From Ignavibacteriota bacterium (GTDB lineage Bacteria > Bacteroidota > Ignavibacteria > Kapaibacteriales > UBA2268): a stretch of DNA of 57,440 nt. Within the stretch, counting starts at the first letter, position 1; every line of letters begins with the position of its first letter. Location of the stretch: contig JACRLY010000049.1 in NCBI GenBank assembly GCA_016219595.1, positions 1 through 57,440 of the forward strand, read 5' to 3'. A program made the position numbers and the translations under genes. Under the pieces are notes generated by a model, which had not been told where the DNA came from, did not search any database, and saw only the letters and a program-made list of their open reading frames with translations. Shown in pieces: positions 16,856 to 24,505 of the stretch.

Positions 16856-17311
16856 ATGGCTTATTCAACAATAGAAGATTTGCTGAATGAATATTCTGAA
16901 AGCGAATTGGCAGTTCTAACGGGAGACCCAACAGGGCAGACCATCAACGAGGATAGGATTGATTATGCATGCGGGAATGCTGAAGCCCTTATTGATGCAT
17001 ATCTATACGGCAGGTTTGATGTACCTTTCACAGGCGAAATTAATCCAATCATAAAGAAAATTTCAGTTGATTTAACAATTAACAATCTGTATGAGATTGC
17101 ATACAGCAGGACTACAGTTCCTTCTACAATTACATGGAGGAAAATCAATGCGGTAAAAATGCTGAAGGATTTACAATCCGGTCTTGTATCAATGACAGGT
17201 TCGAGTCCCGGGGTAAATGCACCTCCTCCTATTATTTCCAATAAGACAGAAAATGATGAAATATTTGATGATGAATTATTAGACCAATTTTTTGGGAATG
17301 GAGATGTTTAA
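16856..17311 (+). CDS. Mu gp36-like head/tail-connector protein (DUF1320)
   Basis: 151-residue protein matching the Mu gp36/DUF1320 family of connector or head-completion proteins. Features are YSTIEDLLNEYSESELAVLTGD at the N-terminus, RIDYACGNAEALIDAYLYGRFDVPF (about residues 38-62) and the conserved 'I..ISVDLTINNLYE' helix, then KINAVKMLKDLQSG. I start at the ATG at 16856; an upstream start would include the palindrome. The gp36 gene normally follows the capsid gene, as here, and further neck and tail genes should follow. None are seen. Confidence 0.82.
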   Translation: MAYSTIEDLLNEYSESELAVLTGDPTGQTINEDRIDYACGNAEALIDAYLYGRFDVPFTGEINPIIKKISVDLTINNLYEIAYSRTTVPSTITWRKINAVKMLKDLQSGLVSMTGSSPGVNAPPPIISNKTENDEIFDDELLDQFFGNGDV

Positions 17312-17312
17312 T

Positions 17313-17600
17313 ATGGAAGATATATTTGATTCGATAAAAAGGAATGCAGTGTGGGTACTTCTCATTGTTTTCGCATTGATGTTGATTAATATTGAAACAA
17401 CAGAAATCAGGACATTCATTCTGGTTGTAATAACAGAGTGCATAGCGATGGCTCTTTCGGGTGTGGCTCAGTACGTTTATACAAGAATTGACTTCACAAA
17501 GGAATCAGCTGGTAATAACCTCGGGTATATTTTTCTCGGAGTGCATATCTGTGTCGGCTTGATTATACTTGGTGTTTACATTGTACAATTTTCAAATTGA
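17313..17600 (+). CDS. Holin-like membrane protein
   Basis: 96-residue hydrophobic protein with three predicted membrane segments: VWVLLIVFALMLINI, FILVVITECIAMALSGVAQYVY and LGYIFLGVHICVGLIILGVYIVQF. Phage holins are small proteins of this kind that open the inner membrane so the lysin can act. The gene begins two bases after gp36 (ATG at 17313, GGAG well spaced) and is followed immediately by a cell-wall hydrolase-like gene, which supports the holin call. No family motif is distinctive enough to prove it. Confidence 0.6.
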   Translation: MEDIFDSIKRNAVWVLLIVFALMLINIETTEIRTFILVVITECIAMALSGVAQYVYTRIDFTKESAGNNLGYIFLGVHICVGLIILGVYIVQFSN

Positions 17601-17610
17601 GGTAATATTG

Positions 17611-18216
17611 ATGATTCGATTTAAATTATTTATGCTCATTTTGATTATTAATATCATTCATCTTTATCCTCAATCAAAATATGTATTGAAATGCAGAGAA
17701 GATATTCTTGAAATTTCAGAATTAATTGCAATTGGAGAAGTCGGAACTATTGAATATGGTAGAAGTAATACAGGTGAAATTGAGAAATATTTAAATTGTA
17801 CCGGACTAAGAAAGGGACAGCCATACTGTGCTGCCGGTCAGTATTACTGCTTTGCAGAGGCTGTCAGAATTCTTCACTTGCCGGTCTCTTATATACCAAT
17901 CAAAAGAACGGGAAATGCAAATCAAATGTTTGTCAATGCAATTCAAAACGGGAAACAGAACATTTATCTCATAAAAAAAAACGACCTGGTTATTTGGAGA
18001 AAAGGAAAAAGCAAAATGGGACATATAGAAAGAGTCATAGTTCCGGGCAAAGCCGGATGGGCGACAACTCTAGGATTCAACGTACGCTTATACAATATCA
18101 ATAAAAAGAAATATGCCGAAGGTGTATTTATTATGCGAAGAAATATTTATCACCCACTGAGCAGGATGAGAGTGAGAGGAATTTTAGGATTTAAAGTTAT
18201 AAGTTGGAGTAAATAA
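17611..18216 (+). CDS. Putative phage lysin, NlpC/CHAP-type cysteine peptidase fold
   Basis: 201-residue protein with an N-terminal hydrophobic leader (FMLILIINIIHLYP, a signal or signal-arrest sequence). A possible catalytic Cys lies in GLRKGQPYCAAGQYYCFAEA (Cys73) and a possible catalytic His in KMGHIERVI (His138). The pattern 'G..YCAAG...C' then 'GH...V' is how NlpC/P60- and CHAP-like peptidoglycan hydrolases look. It would cut peptide cross-links after exported delivery. It follows the holin-like gene and is followed two bases later by the next phage gene. The exact family is uncertain. Confidence 0.6.
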   Translation: MIRFKLFMLILIINIIHLYPQSKYVLKCREDILEISELIAIGEVGTIEYGRSNTGEIEKYLNCTGLRKGQPYCAAGQYYCFAEAVRILHLPVSYIPIKRTGNANQMFVNAIQNGKQNIYLIKKNDLVIWRKGKSKMGHIERVIVPGKAGWATTLGFNVRLYNINKKKYAEGVFIMRRNIYHPLSRMRVRGILGFKVISWSK

Positions 18217-18217
18217 A

Positions 18218-18559
18218 ATGATATCTGAAATTATCAAAAATTGTTTAATGAATTCTAATTTCGAGACAGAGTGGTTTCCGATACAGTACGAACTACCAAA
18301 TGACGGAATTAAATCAGCATCATCAGTACAGGTAAGCTGGAAAGATGTTACAGGTACACTCGATGGGACAATTGAAATAATTGCATCTGTTGACCAGGTG
18401 ATGGAATCAATCGGCTGTACACTGAATATTAATTCAGATTATAACGTTAGCGATTCCGAAATGTTTTTACTGTATCCATCTTTCAATTATATAAAACTGA
18501 AATTCACAAAGAACGGGATTACAGGCGGAATGATGAACGCTGTCATTCAGTACGAATGA
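18218..18559 (+). CDS. Phage structural protein of unknown role
   Basis: 113-residue, beta-rich protein starting two bases after the lysin stop. The SVQVSWKDVTGTLDGTIEIIAS segment and the later NYIKLKFTKNGITGGMMNAVIQYE suggest a small beta-sandwich, common in phage tail or head-fibre accessory proteins. No family recognised. A hairpin of the GTAGGGG type lies just after the stop. Confidence 0.55.
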   Translation: MISEIIKNCLMNSNFETEWFPIQYELPNDGIKSASSVQVSWKDVTGTLDGTIEIIASVDQVMESIGCTLNINSDYNVSDSEMFLLYPSFNYIKLKFTKNGITGGMMNAVIQYE

Positions 18560-18589
18560 AAAATGTAAAATGTAGGATGCAAAATGTAG

Positions 18590-18609
18590 GGGCTGAATAT
18601 TTTCAGCCC
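18590..18609. repeat. GTAGGGG-type hairpin between phage genes
   Basis: An eight-base-pair stem GGGCTGAA / TTCAGCCC with a TATT loop, preceded by ATGTAG and followed by CAATAAAAAA. The preceding 30 bases contain two imperfect copies of AAAATGTAGG. It could act as a terminator. Confidence 0.6.
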
Positions 18610-18673
18610 AATAAAAAATTCAATCATTAAAAATTTATTGAAAATTGTAAAATTGAAAATTATAGGTGAGAAA

Positions 18674-19879
18674 ATGCCAATAAGATTTTTTCCGCTTCCG
18701 GGTTCAGGTGAAGCAAAATGGGGAGACATAACGGGTACATTGTCAGACCAGGCAGATTTACAAAATGAACTGGATGGCAAGGCTCCTTCGAGTCATATTG
18801 ACGATACAAACAATCCTCACCAGGTAACGAAAACACAGGTTGGTTTGAGTAATGTTTCTAATGATTCTCAATTAAAACGTTCTGCGTCGGATTTCGATTC
18901 ATTTTCACAAAAGACAATCCCTGCCGATAATGACATACTTCTAATTGAAGATTCTGCCGACAGCAATAACAAGAAAAAAGTTTCAGTCGGCAGTATTAAT
19001 TCAGGTGGCAAAGTCAAGGTTAGTACAGATGATGAAAATCCAGGCTATTTATACGATAAAATTTCTGTAGCAGGCGGAATAAAAAAGACAGAGACCGGTG
19101 GTGTGTCTGAAGAGACTCTTGAAATAAGGCTCGACATAAACGGGACAAGCGGAATTACTGATGTTGCGGGTAGTGATGAAGTTATTATATTTGACGAGAG
19201 TGCTTCAGCAAACAAAAAAGCTTCAATCGATACAATACAACTCCGAATGTGGGTTGATTTGAACGGTACGATATTAAACGGCACAAGTTTTACATTTCCC
19301 GGAACAACCGAAGTTAGAAAAATGCTGGAAGATTCACTATTTACCTGCACCAATTCAGATGGAAGTATCAGGAGAGTCGGGTATATCAGAAACACATCAG
19401 GAGATGCAGGAACGATTACGGCAACAGTGGCTACACTTTCGCAGCTCGAATCAGGAGATAAAAATTTCAAAGCAGCTCCCAACAGGAAATTTTGGGATTA
19501 TATCCACCAAATCAGCATACCCGGAGAACTTGTTGCTGACACAAATAATTCTCAGGGAACATGGCTTTTGGACGTGCCTTACCTGGCATGGCTCCTCGCA
19601 ATAGATTTGAAAGTGAGGACTGCAGCATCAGGGGGAGGGGCAGCTTGTGCGGTTAATTTATACCGGGAATCTACACCTTTTTATTCACCTGCAATCGACT
19701 TAATGACTCAGAATGTTATGCGGCATGTCTTACCTGACAGCGGTAGCTACCTGGGGAGTATCAATCAATATGACAATATAAGTATGAGAATTACAAACGT
19801 TGGAGGTGCAACAAATAAACCTGCCGATTTGCAGTTAAAAGCATTTATTGTTCCCCAGAATTTGTTTGAAGGGAAATAA
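18674..19879 (+). CDS. Phage tail fibre/receptor-binding-type protein
   Basis: 401-residue protein. Its clearest signature is HIDDTNNPHQVTKTQVGLSNVSNDSQLK (about residues 37-64). The 'NPH.VT..QVGL.NV.N' motif is found repeatedly in tail fibres of many phages. Upstream is FPLPGSGEAKWGDITGTLSDQADLQNELDGKAP, another fibre-type segment. The rest is beta-rich with a C-terminal domain of unknown fold. AGGTGAG lies well placed before the ATG at 18674. It should bind the host surface if assembled, although no tail genes are seen here. Confidence 0.78.
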   Translation: MPIRFFPLPGSGEAKWGDITGTLSDQADLQNELDGKAPSSHIDDTNNPHQVTKTQVGLSNVSNDSQLKRSASDFDSFSQKTIPADNDILLIEDSADSNNKKKVSVGSINSGGKVKVSTDDENPGYLYDKISVAGGIKKTETGGVSEETLEIRLDINGTSGITDVAGSDEVIIFDESASANKKASIDTIQLRMWVDLNGTILNGTSFTFPGTTEVRKMLEDSLFTCTNSDGSIRRVGYIRNTSGDAGTITATVATLSQLESGDKNFKAAPNRKFWDYIHQISIPGELVADTNNSQGTWLLDVPYLAWLLAIDLKVRTAASGGGAACAVNLYRESTPFYSPAIDLMTQNVMRHVLPDSGSYLGSINQYDNISMRITNVGGATNKPADLQLKAFIVPQNLFEGK

Positions 19880-19882
19880 ACG

Positions 19883-20566
19883 ATGGCATTAAAAAATTTT
19901 TATACGGGAAAAAGAGCTTCAGGTACAACTATCTATGATCTGGCTGGTAGCAGTAATGGAACATTAGCTGGAAGCACCCTGCCATCAATCAATTCTAACG
20001 GATATTTGACTTTCAACGGTGGTCACGGCAGCACCACTGGAAACTGGCAGAGAGTTAATTTTGCCAATAACGATTTTCAGTATAGCTGGAACAACTCATT
20101 TACACTTGTTATTTTATTTAGAAGCACTAAAAATGATTCTACCGCACATTATTTATTCACTATATCCGAACATTCCCAAAATGGATTAATCTCTTTTTTA
20201 CTTGACGGAAGTAACGGCATTGATATTCTGTTAATGAGTTCTGCCGGTTCTTATAAAAGATACAAACCCGGGATAAATGTTTGTGATGGGAAATGGCATT
20301 TGGCAATCGCATCATATTCACAGAACAGCCTTAATGTATATATCGATGGCACAGCCGTAGCACTGACAACAGATAATAATATAACAAGCGGAAATTTTTA
20401 TCCTTCTTCAAACGGTAAAACAGTGTTGGGAGCATTATGGCAGCAGAGCAGCGGTAATTATATTTATGATGGTACAGTGGACATTGCCTGCTTCTATAAT
20501 TTCAATCAAAAGCTTAGTGCAGCAGAAGCAGTTAATTTAAATGCGTTTTTGAAAGGTATGTTTTAA
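19883..20566 (+). CDS. LamG/concanavalin-like domain phage protein
   Basis: 227-residue protein covering essentially one LamG-type jelly-roll domain. Signatures are YLTFNGGHGSTTG, WNNSFTLVILFRSTKNDSTAHYLFTI, KWHLAIASYSQNSLNVYIDGTAV (about residues 135-157) and TVDIACFYNFNQKLSAAEAVNLNAF at the end, the usual closing of LamG domains. In phages such domains are found on fibres and bind carbohydrates. It starts three bases after the fibre gene and is probably a fibre accessory. Confidence 0.75.
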   Translation: MALKNFYTGKRASGTTIYDLAGSSNGTLAGSTLPSINSNGYLTFNGGHGSTTGNWQRVNFANNDFQYSWNNSFTLVILFRSTKNDSTAHYLFTISEHSQNGLISFLLDGSNGIDILLMSSAGSYKRYKPGINVCDGKWHLAIASYSQNSLNVYIDGTAVALTTDNNITSGNFYPSSNGKTVLGALWQQSSGNYIYDGTVDIACFYNFNQKLSAAEAVNLNAFLKGMF

Positions 20567-20575
20567 ATTATTTCT

Positions 20576-20590
20576 CCCTTTAAAAAAGGG
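20576..20590. repeat. Short hairpin repeat of the C/G-block type
   Basis: CCCTTT / AAAGGG stem with a three-base loop, followed by GGAATGG. It resembles the repeats at 8571 and 14799 and lies just before the frameshifted small gene. Confidence 0.5.
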
Positions 20591-20609
20591 GGAATGGAAA
20601 GGAATTTTG

Positions 20610-20893
20610 ATGGATACGATTAGTTTAATAATAGCAGCAGTTACTTTTATAGCTACTTCACTTACTTTTTCCTTGGACTTCGTTCCGAATTGAAAAGTAA
20701 CAGGGATGAGATGATTGATGCAATCCTGTTCGATGAACAGAGACATTCCGAACATCAACATGATATTACAATTATAAAAGAAAGGATTACTCACATTGAG
20801 CATTTGATTAATTATCGTCTTGATGAAATAAATAAAAAGCTCGATGCTTTATCTGATAATTACTATGAACACATTAAAGAGCTTATTTTATGA
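20610..20893 (+). pseudogene. Frameshifted small membrane/coiled-coil phage protein
   Basis: The first frame begins at the ATG at 20610 (AAGGAA upstream), encodes MDTISLIIAAVTFIATSLTFSL and stops at 20691-20693. The second frame overlaps it and continues FLGLRSELKSNRDEMIDAI through a charged coiled coil to 20893. Joining them by a -1 shift at the five-T run at 20666-20670 gives one coherent protein of about 94 residues: an N-terminal membrane helix plus a cytosolic or periplasmic coiled coil, as in phage lysis or hemolysin XhlA-like proteins. The stop overlaps the next start as ATGA, which shows that the second frame is real. A lost T, a programmed slip or a sequencing error would each explain it. 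Confidence 0.65.
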
Positions 20894-21339
20894 AACAGCA
20901 ACTGATATCAACCTGTTTAATCATTATAGTATCAATCGTAATCGGATTTCTTGCAGGAAATAGTTGTTCTGACAATGTCAGAGTTATCAGAGACAGAGAA
21001 ATAATAAGGGATACTATCATAAAAGAAATAAAGTTTCCTCCGGTAAAAATCGTAAAGGCTAAACCTGTAATCAAATTTATCAGGGACACTATAATAGAAA
21101 CAAAACCATTTGAAGCAATACTGGATACAATTGCAAAAAGTGATACAGTCAGATTAAAGTATGAGTTTCCGGAAAATTACTTTTCATTAGAAGTCTCAAG
21201 AAAACCTGATTCATTATTAATTGAAAACCTGACAATTATTGATAAAACAACAGTAAATGGAAATTGGTGGGAAAAACCGGCTTACTTTACGGGGGGAACA
21301 TTAATTGGGATTATAATCGGATTAATCATTTCAAAGTAG
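20890..21339 (+). CDS. Spanin/Rz-like phage membrane protein
   Basis: 149-residue protein with an N-terminal membrane anchor (LISTCLIIIVSIVIGFLAGNSC), a charged Lys/Arg/Glu/Ile-rich central part (VIRDREIIRDTIIKEIKF) and a second hydrophobic segment at the C-terminus (GGTLIGIIIGLIIS). Anchored, extended, charged proteins next to holin/lysin genes in phages of this phylum are candidate spanins, which disrupt the outer membrane. It overlaps the preceding gene by four bases (ATGA), indicating translational coupling. Function is inferred from shape and position. Confidence 0.5.
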   Translation: MKQQLISTCLIIIVSIVIGFLAGNSCSDNVRVIRDREIIRDTIIKEIKFPPVKIVKAKPVIKFIRDTIIETKPFEAILDTIAKSDTVRLKYEFPENYFSLEVSRKPDSLLIENLTIIDKTTVNGNWWEKPAYFTGGTLIGIIIGLIISK

Positions 21340-21351
21340 AAGGAGTATAAA

Positions 21352-22506
21352 ATGGATACAAAAAAATTGACATCAGAATTAATTACGCGGGAATCATATA
21401 ATGCCATGTTAGGATATATTGGTTTACTTCCCAATCCTGACAAAATACTTAGAAATCCCGGTAAGACTATCGAATCATACAGGCAATTGAAGAATGACCC
21501 TCATGTCTGGAGCTGTATTCAGTCACGCAAAAGTGGATTGTTATCACTGGATTAATCCATAGTTCCTTACGGGGCATCATCATTGGCAAAAGAACTGGAA
21601 AATATTTTTGCCGATATAGACCTTCAGCAAATCGAAAGGGATATTCTCGAAGCTCCCCTGTTTGGCTATCAGCCATTGGAAATTGTATGGAAAACTGTTA
21701 CAGGACTAAAAAAATATCTTGTACCCGAAAAAATTACTGCAAAACCCCAGGAATGGTTTTTCTATGATAACTCGGGCAACCTGAGATACAGGAAATCGGG
21801 TGAACCGAAAGGTATTGAGCCACCGCCGATGAAAATTATTAATGTTCAATACGAATCATCATATATGAACCCTTATGGGAATGCCCTGCTCGGCAAATGC
21901 TATTGGCCCGTAACATTCAAGAATGGTTCAATCAGGCTTTGGGTGAATTTCACTGAAAAGTACGGAATGCCGATACTTCTCGGGCAATACACAAGAGGAG
22001 CTACATTCGAAGAATCGCAGAAACTATCTAATGACCTGGCTAACATGACACAAGATTCTGTGATAGTTACTCCGGGAGATGTGAGAATCGAATTGCACGA
22101 AGCTGTTCGAACTTCTTCCTTTGCTTTATACAAGGAATTAATAAAGTTTTGCAATGCTGAAATCTCGAAGGCAATACTTTCTCAAACCCTGACAACTGAA
22201 ATTGAAATGGCTTCCTATGCTGCATCTCAGACTCACTTTAAAGTAAGGAGGGAAGTTATACTTTCTGATATGCGTCTTGTTGAATCGGTATTCAATACTT
22301 TGATAGCGTTTATTGTTGACCTGAATTTTGGAGGAAGACAATATCCCAAATTTGAACTAATAATGAATGATGAGGTGAATTTGGATAAAGTCGAACGTGA
22401 CCTTAAACTCTCTCAGACAGGTAATATTAAATTTACAAAACAGTACTGGCTGAATAATTATGGATTTAAGGAAGAGGAGATAGAAACAATAGAAATAGAT
22501 AATTAA
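21352..22506 (+). pseudogene. Mu gp29-like portal protein (DUF935) interrupted by an in-frame stop
   Basis: The reading frame is continuous except for a TAA at 21553-21555. The first part (67 residues) ends PHVWSCIQSRKSGLLSLD, the typical start of DUF935 portal proteins. After the stop the same frame continues SIVPYGASSLAKELENIF and carries the family core: QIERDILEAPLFGYQPLEIVW, MNPYGNALLGKCYWPVTFKN, FTEKYGMPILLGQY and ISKAILSQTLTTE. Read through, the protein would be about 384 residues, somewhat short at the C-terminus for this family. The portal is the DNA gateway of the capsid, so the remnant cannot package DNA unless the stop is suppressed or is an error. It lies after the lysis and fibre genes, not before the capsid. 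Confidence 0.8.
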
Positions 22507-22859
22507 CAGAAGCTGGAAGTTCGAAGCCGGATGTTTAAAGTCGTTAGTTGTTAGTAATTAGCCAATTAATTATTTGGCTTATATCGGATTTATCCTGTCA
22601 AAGTATGTATGGCTGAGCTTAATTATTTAACAATTTCCAAAGTAAAACTTGATTAGTAAAAATCAGTATAATCAGTTTTTTTTTATTCAAATTATACCTA
22701 AGGATTGTATATACATCGGATAGAATATATATGTAAATAATTTAGTAGATTTTATAAAATAATAAAAAATATTAATCTAAACTAAAATTTATTTTAGTTT
22801 TATCTAACTTTTCTTATTTTCGCACATCAAAAAATTATCAATCATTAATTGGAGATATT
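22507..22859. other. Non-coding gap, right edge of the prophage remnant
   Basis: 353 bases, very AT-rich. The first 60 contain a GAAGCTGGAAGTTCGAAGCC stretch and TTAGTTGTTAGTAATTAG simple repeats. A 22-base inverted repeat lies at 22779-22800. No integrase, tRNA or duplicated att core is visible. It should hold the promoter of the lipoprotein gene at 22860. Confidence 0.6.
22779..22800. promoter_or_regulatory. Inverted repeat upstream of the 22860 lipoprotein gene
   Basis: Ten-base perfect arms AAACTAAAAT / ATTTTAGTTT separated by TT, ending 60 bases before the ATG. The position and the short spacer suit an operator for a dimeric regulator. There is no T-run or gene end close enough for a terminator. 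Confidence 0.4.
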
Positions 22860-23630
22860 ATGAATAAATTCAAATCAATATATATTCTTATTGCAATATC
22901 CATAATTTTTGCTTCCTGTTCGAAGGATAATTCATCAAATCCTAACCTTGCAGGAATTTATAAAGGAATCCAGACTGCACTTGGTAACGGTACTGCTTTC
23001 TCATGGGTGGAACTCGATGCCCAAGGCAATCCTGTTTCACTAGGAATCACATTAAATGAAAATGCTCTATCCGGGCTGGATACGATTCCTTTCGAACTAA
23101 ACCTGATGATGCCATCACAAGCATCCGCAACTAATATAATTCATATTGGTCTTGACTGGAATCCATTTGGACATGAACCTGACGGGGTTTATGATAAGCC
23201 TCATTTTGATTTCCATTTCTATATGGTTGATACAAATTTCAGGAATCAAATTACAGTAATGGGTGATGATACTGTGAAAGTTTACAAGATGCCTGCTGCC
23301 GATTATTTTCCTCCCGATTACATGTTTGTTCCCGGTGGCGGTGTCCCGAGAATGGGAGAACATTCTGTAGATTTCACATCACCTGAACTCAACGGTCAGC
23401 AATTCACACAAACAATGATTTACGGTTATTATGACGGCAATATGATTTTTTATGAACCGATGATTACATCTGAATTTTTAGGTTCACAACCGAATTTTAC
23501 TGCAAATATGAAAGTCCCGGTAAAATATCCCAAAGCCGGTTATTACCCGACAAAATATAGTGTAATATATGATTCTACTAAGAAAGAAATTAAAATAACA
23601 ATGTACGGTTTGCAAAAATTCAATGGTTAG
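22860..23630 (+). CDS. Lipoprotein with a DUF5602/TTHB210-like domain
   Basis: 256-residue lipoprotein. The signal peptide runs to the lipobox IFASC (Cys about residue 20), followed by a Ser/Asn-rich linker. The domain shows FSWVELDAQGNPVSLGITLNENALSGL (about 48-75), then IHIGLDWNPFGHEPDGVYDKPHFDFHFYMV. The His-rich HFDFHF segment looks like a metal site. This arrangement fits the DUF5602/TTHB210-like family of exported bacterial proteins, whose function is not established. It is monocistronic, with an inverted repeat upstream and a strong bidirectional terminator after it. Confidence 0.7.
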   Translation: MNKFKSIYILIAISIIFASCSKDNSSNPNLAGIYKGIQTALGNGTAFSWVELDAQGNPVSLGITLNENALSGLDTIPFELNLMMPSQASATNIIHIGLDWNPFGHEPDGVYDKPHFDFHFYMVDTNFRNQITVMGDDTVKVYKMPAADYFPPDYMFVPGGGVPRMGEHSVDFTSPELNGQQFTQTMIYGYYDGNMIFYEPMITSEFLGSQPNFTANMKVPVKYPKAGYYPTKYSVIYDSTKKEIKITMYGLQKFNG

Positions 23631-23642
23631 AATTTATTACCA

Positions 23643-23676
23643 AAATCAGGGCAGACAAAATTTTCTGCCCTGATTT
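23643..23676. terminator. Strong bidirectional terminator
   Basis: A perfect 13-base-pair stem (AAATCAGGGCAGA / TCTGCCCTGATTT) with an eight-base loop. Its A-rich and T-rich ends serve both strands. It separates the rightward lipoprotein gene from the leftward response-regulator gene. Confidence 0.88.
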
Positions 23677-23698
23677 ATTATTAGTACTTTAAGATTTT

Positions 23699-24493
23699 TT
23701 ATTTCCCTATCAATTTTATTTCCGATTCGAGCTTCGTAGGTCTTAATTTAATGAGCCATCCTTTGCCATAGGGGTCTTCGAGCATTTCATTAGGTTTTGT
23801 ATGGATTTCATCATTAACTTTTATTACTTCTCCTGATAAAGGAGAAAGCAGTGATTGGGAGCGTAAATCATTTGAGAAAACCTGGAAGAAAATACTCCCT
23901 TGTCTAATTTCATCTCCGGGCGAAGGAAGGTATACTGACTGGATTCTTCCAATTGTAATTAAGAATGTTCTTTCAACACCTATTAACACATTACCCTTAT
24001 CATCAATCTTTAGCCATGAATATTCGCCAATTCCTTTGAATGAACTCATGATTTTTTCGGTCTCTGTTTGCCTGGGATTTGGAGACACATCACCTGCCTT
24101 AGCAATTGCAACAGCGAGGCTATATGCCCTTTTCATTAGTTTTTTTAGCTCTTCCCTTGTAAATGGCTTTGCAAGATAATCGAAAGCTCCCAACTGCATT
24201 GCCTGGAGTGCGGTGTTGATTGTAGCATAACCTGTTATCATAACAGCAATAATATTTGGAGATTTTTCCCTCAGGGTTTTCAGAAATTCCAAACCGTCAA
24301 TATCCGGCATCATTAAATCAGTAAGTACAATTTGAATTTTTTCCTTATCCATCAAAGAATATGCTTCAGGAACCGATAATGCGGTCATAACATTATACTC
24401 GGCTTCATTTCTCAGAAGTTTTTTTATACTATCGAGTATAATTTGCTCGTCGTCGACAACAAGAACATTAATTTTAATATCCGAATTTTCCAT
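23699..24493 (-). CDS. Response regulator with GcvH-like output domain
   Basis: 264-residue regulator. The receiver (about residues 8-125) has acidic VVDDE (Asp14, Asp15), the phosphoacceptor Asp59 in LTDLMMPDIDG, the switch Thr in MITGY, and Lys109 in AKPF. In place of a DNA-binding domain it has a GcvH (lipoyl-carrier) fold at about 154-252: EYSWLKIDDKGNVLIGV, LPSPGDEIRQG, LLSPLSGEVIKVNDEI and EDPYGKGWLIKL. GcvH proteins carry lipoate on a Lys eight residues before the SP of this last motif; here that place is Leu210 with Arg211 next, so lipoylation is not expected. The output is probably protein-protein contact. It is transcribed 12 bases after the kinase gene. Confidence 0.88.
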   Translation of the reverse strand: MENSDIKINVLVVDDEQIILDSIKKLLRNEAEYNVMTALSVPEAYSLMDKEKIQIVLTDLMMPDIDGLEFLKTLREKSPNIIAVMITGYATINTALQAMQLGAFDYLAKPFTREELKKLMKRAYSLAVAIAKAGDVSPNPRQTETEKIMSSFKGIGEYSWLKIDDKGNVLIGVERTFLITIGRIQSVYLPSPGDEIRQGSIFFQVFSNDLRSQSLLSPLSGEVIKVNDEIHTKPNEMLEDPYGKGWLIKLRPTKLESEIKLIGK

Positions 24494-24505
24494 GCTTACA
24501 ATAAT

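Noticed and set aside
20660-20680. Programmed -1 ribosomal frameshift in the small lysis-region gene
   Set aside because: The run is only five T's, and the A-site codon would not re-pair (TCC to TTC). A lost base is simpler, though slippage cannot be excluded.
14280-22840. Possible prophage attachment sites sharing TTTCGCAC at about 14305 and 22820
   Set aside because: Only seven or eight bases match in AT-rich flanks; no integrase or tRNA supports them.
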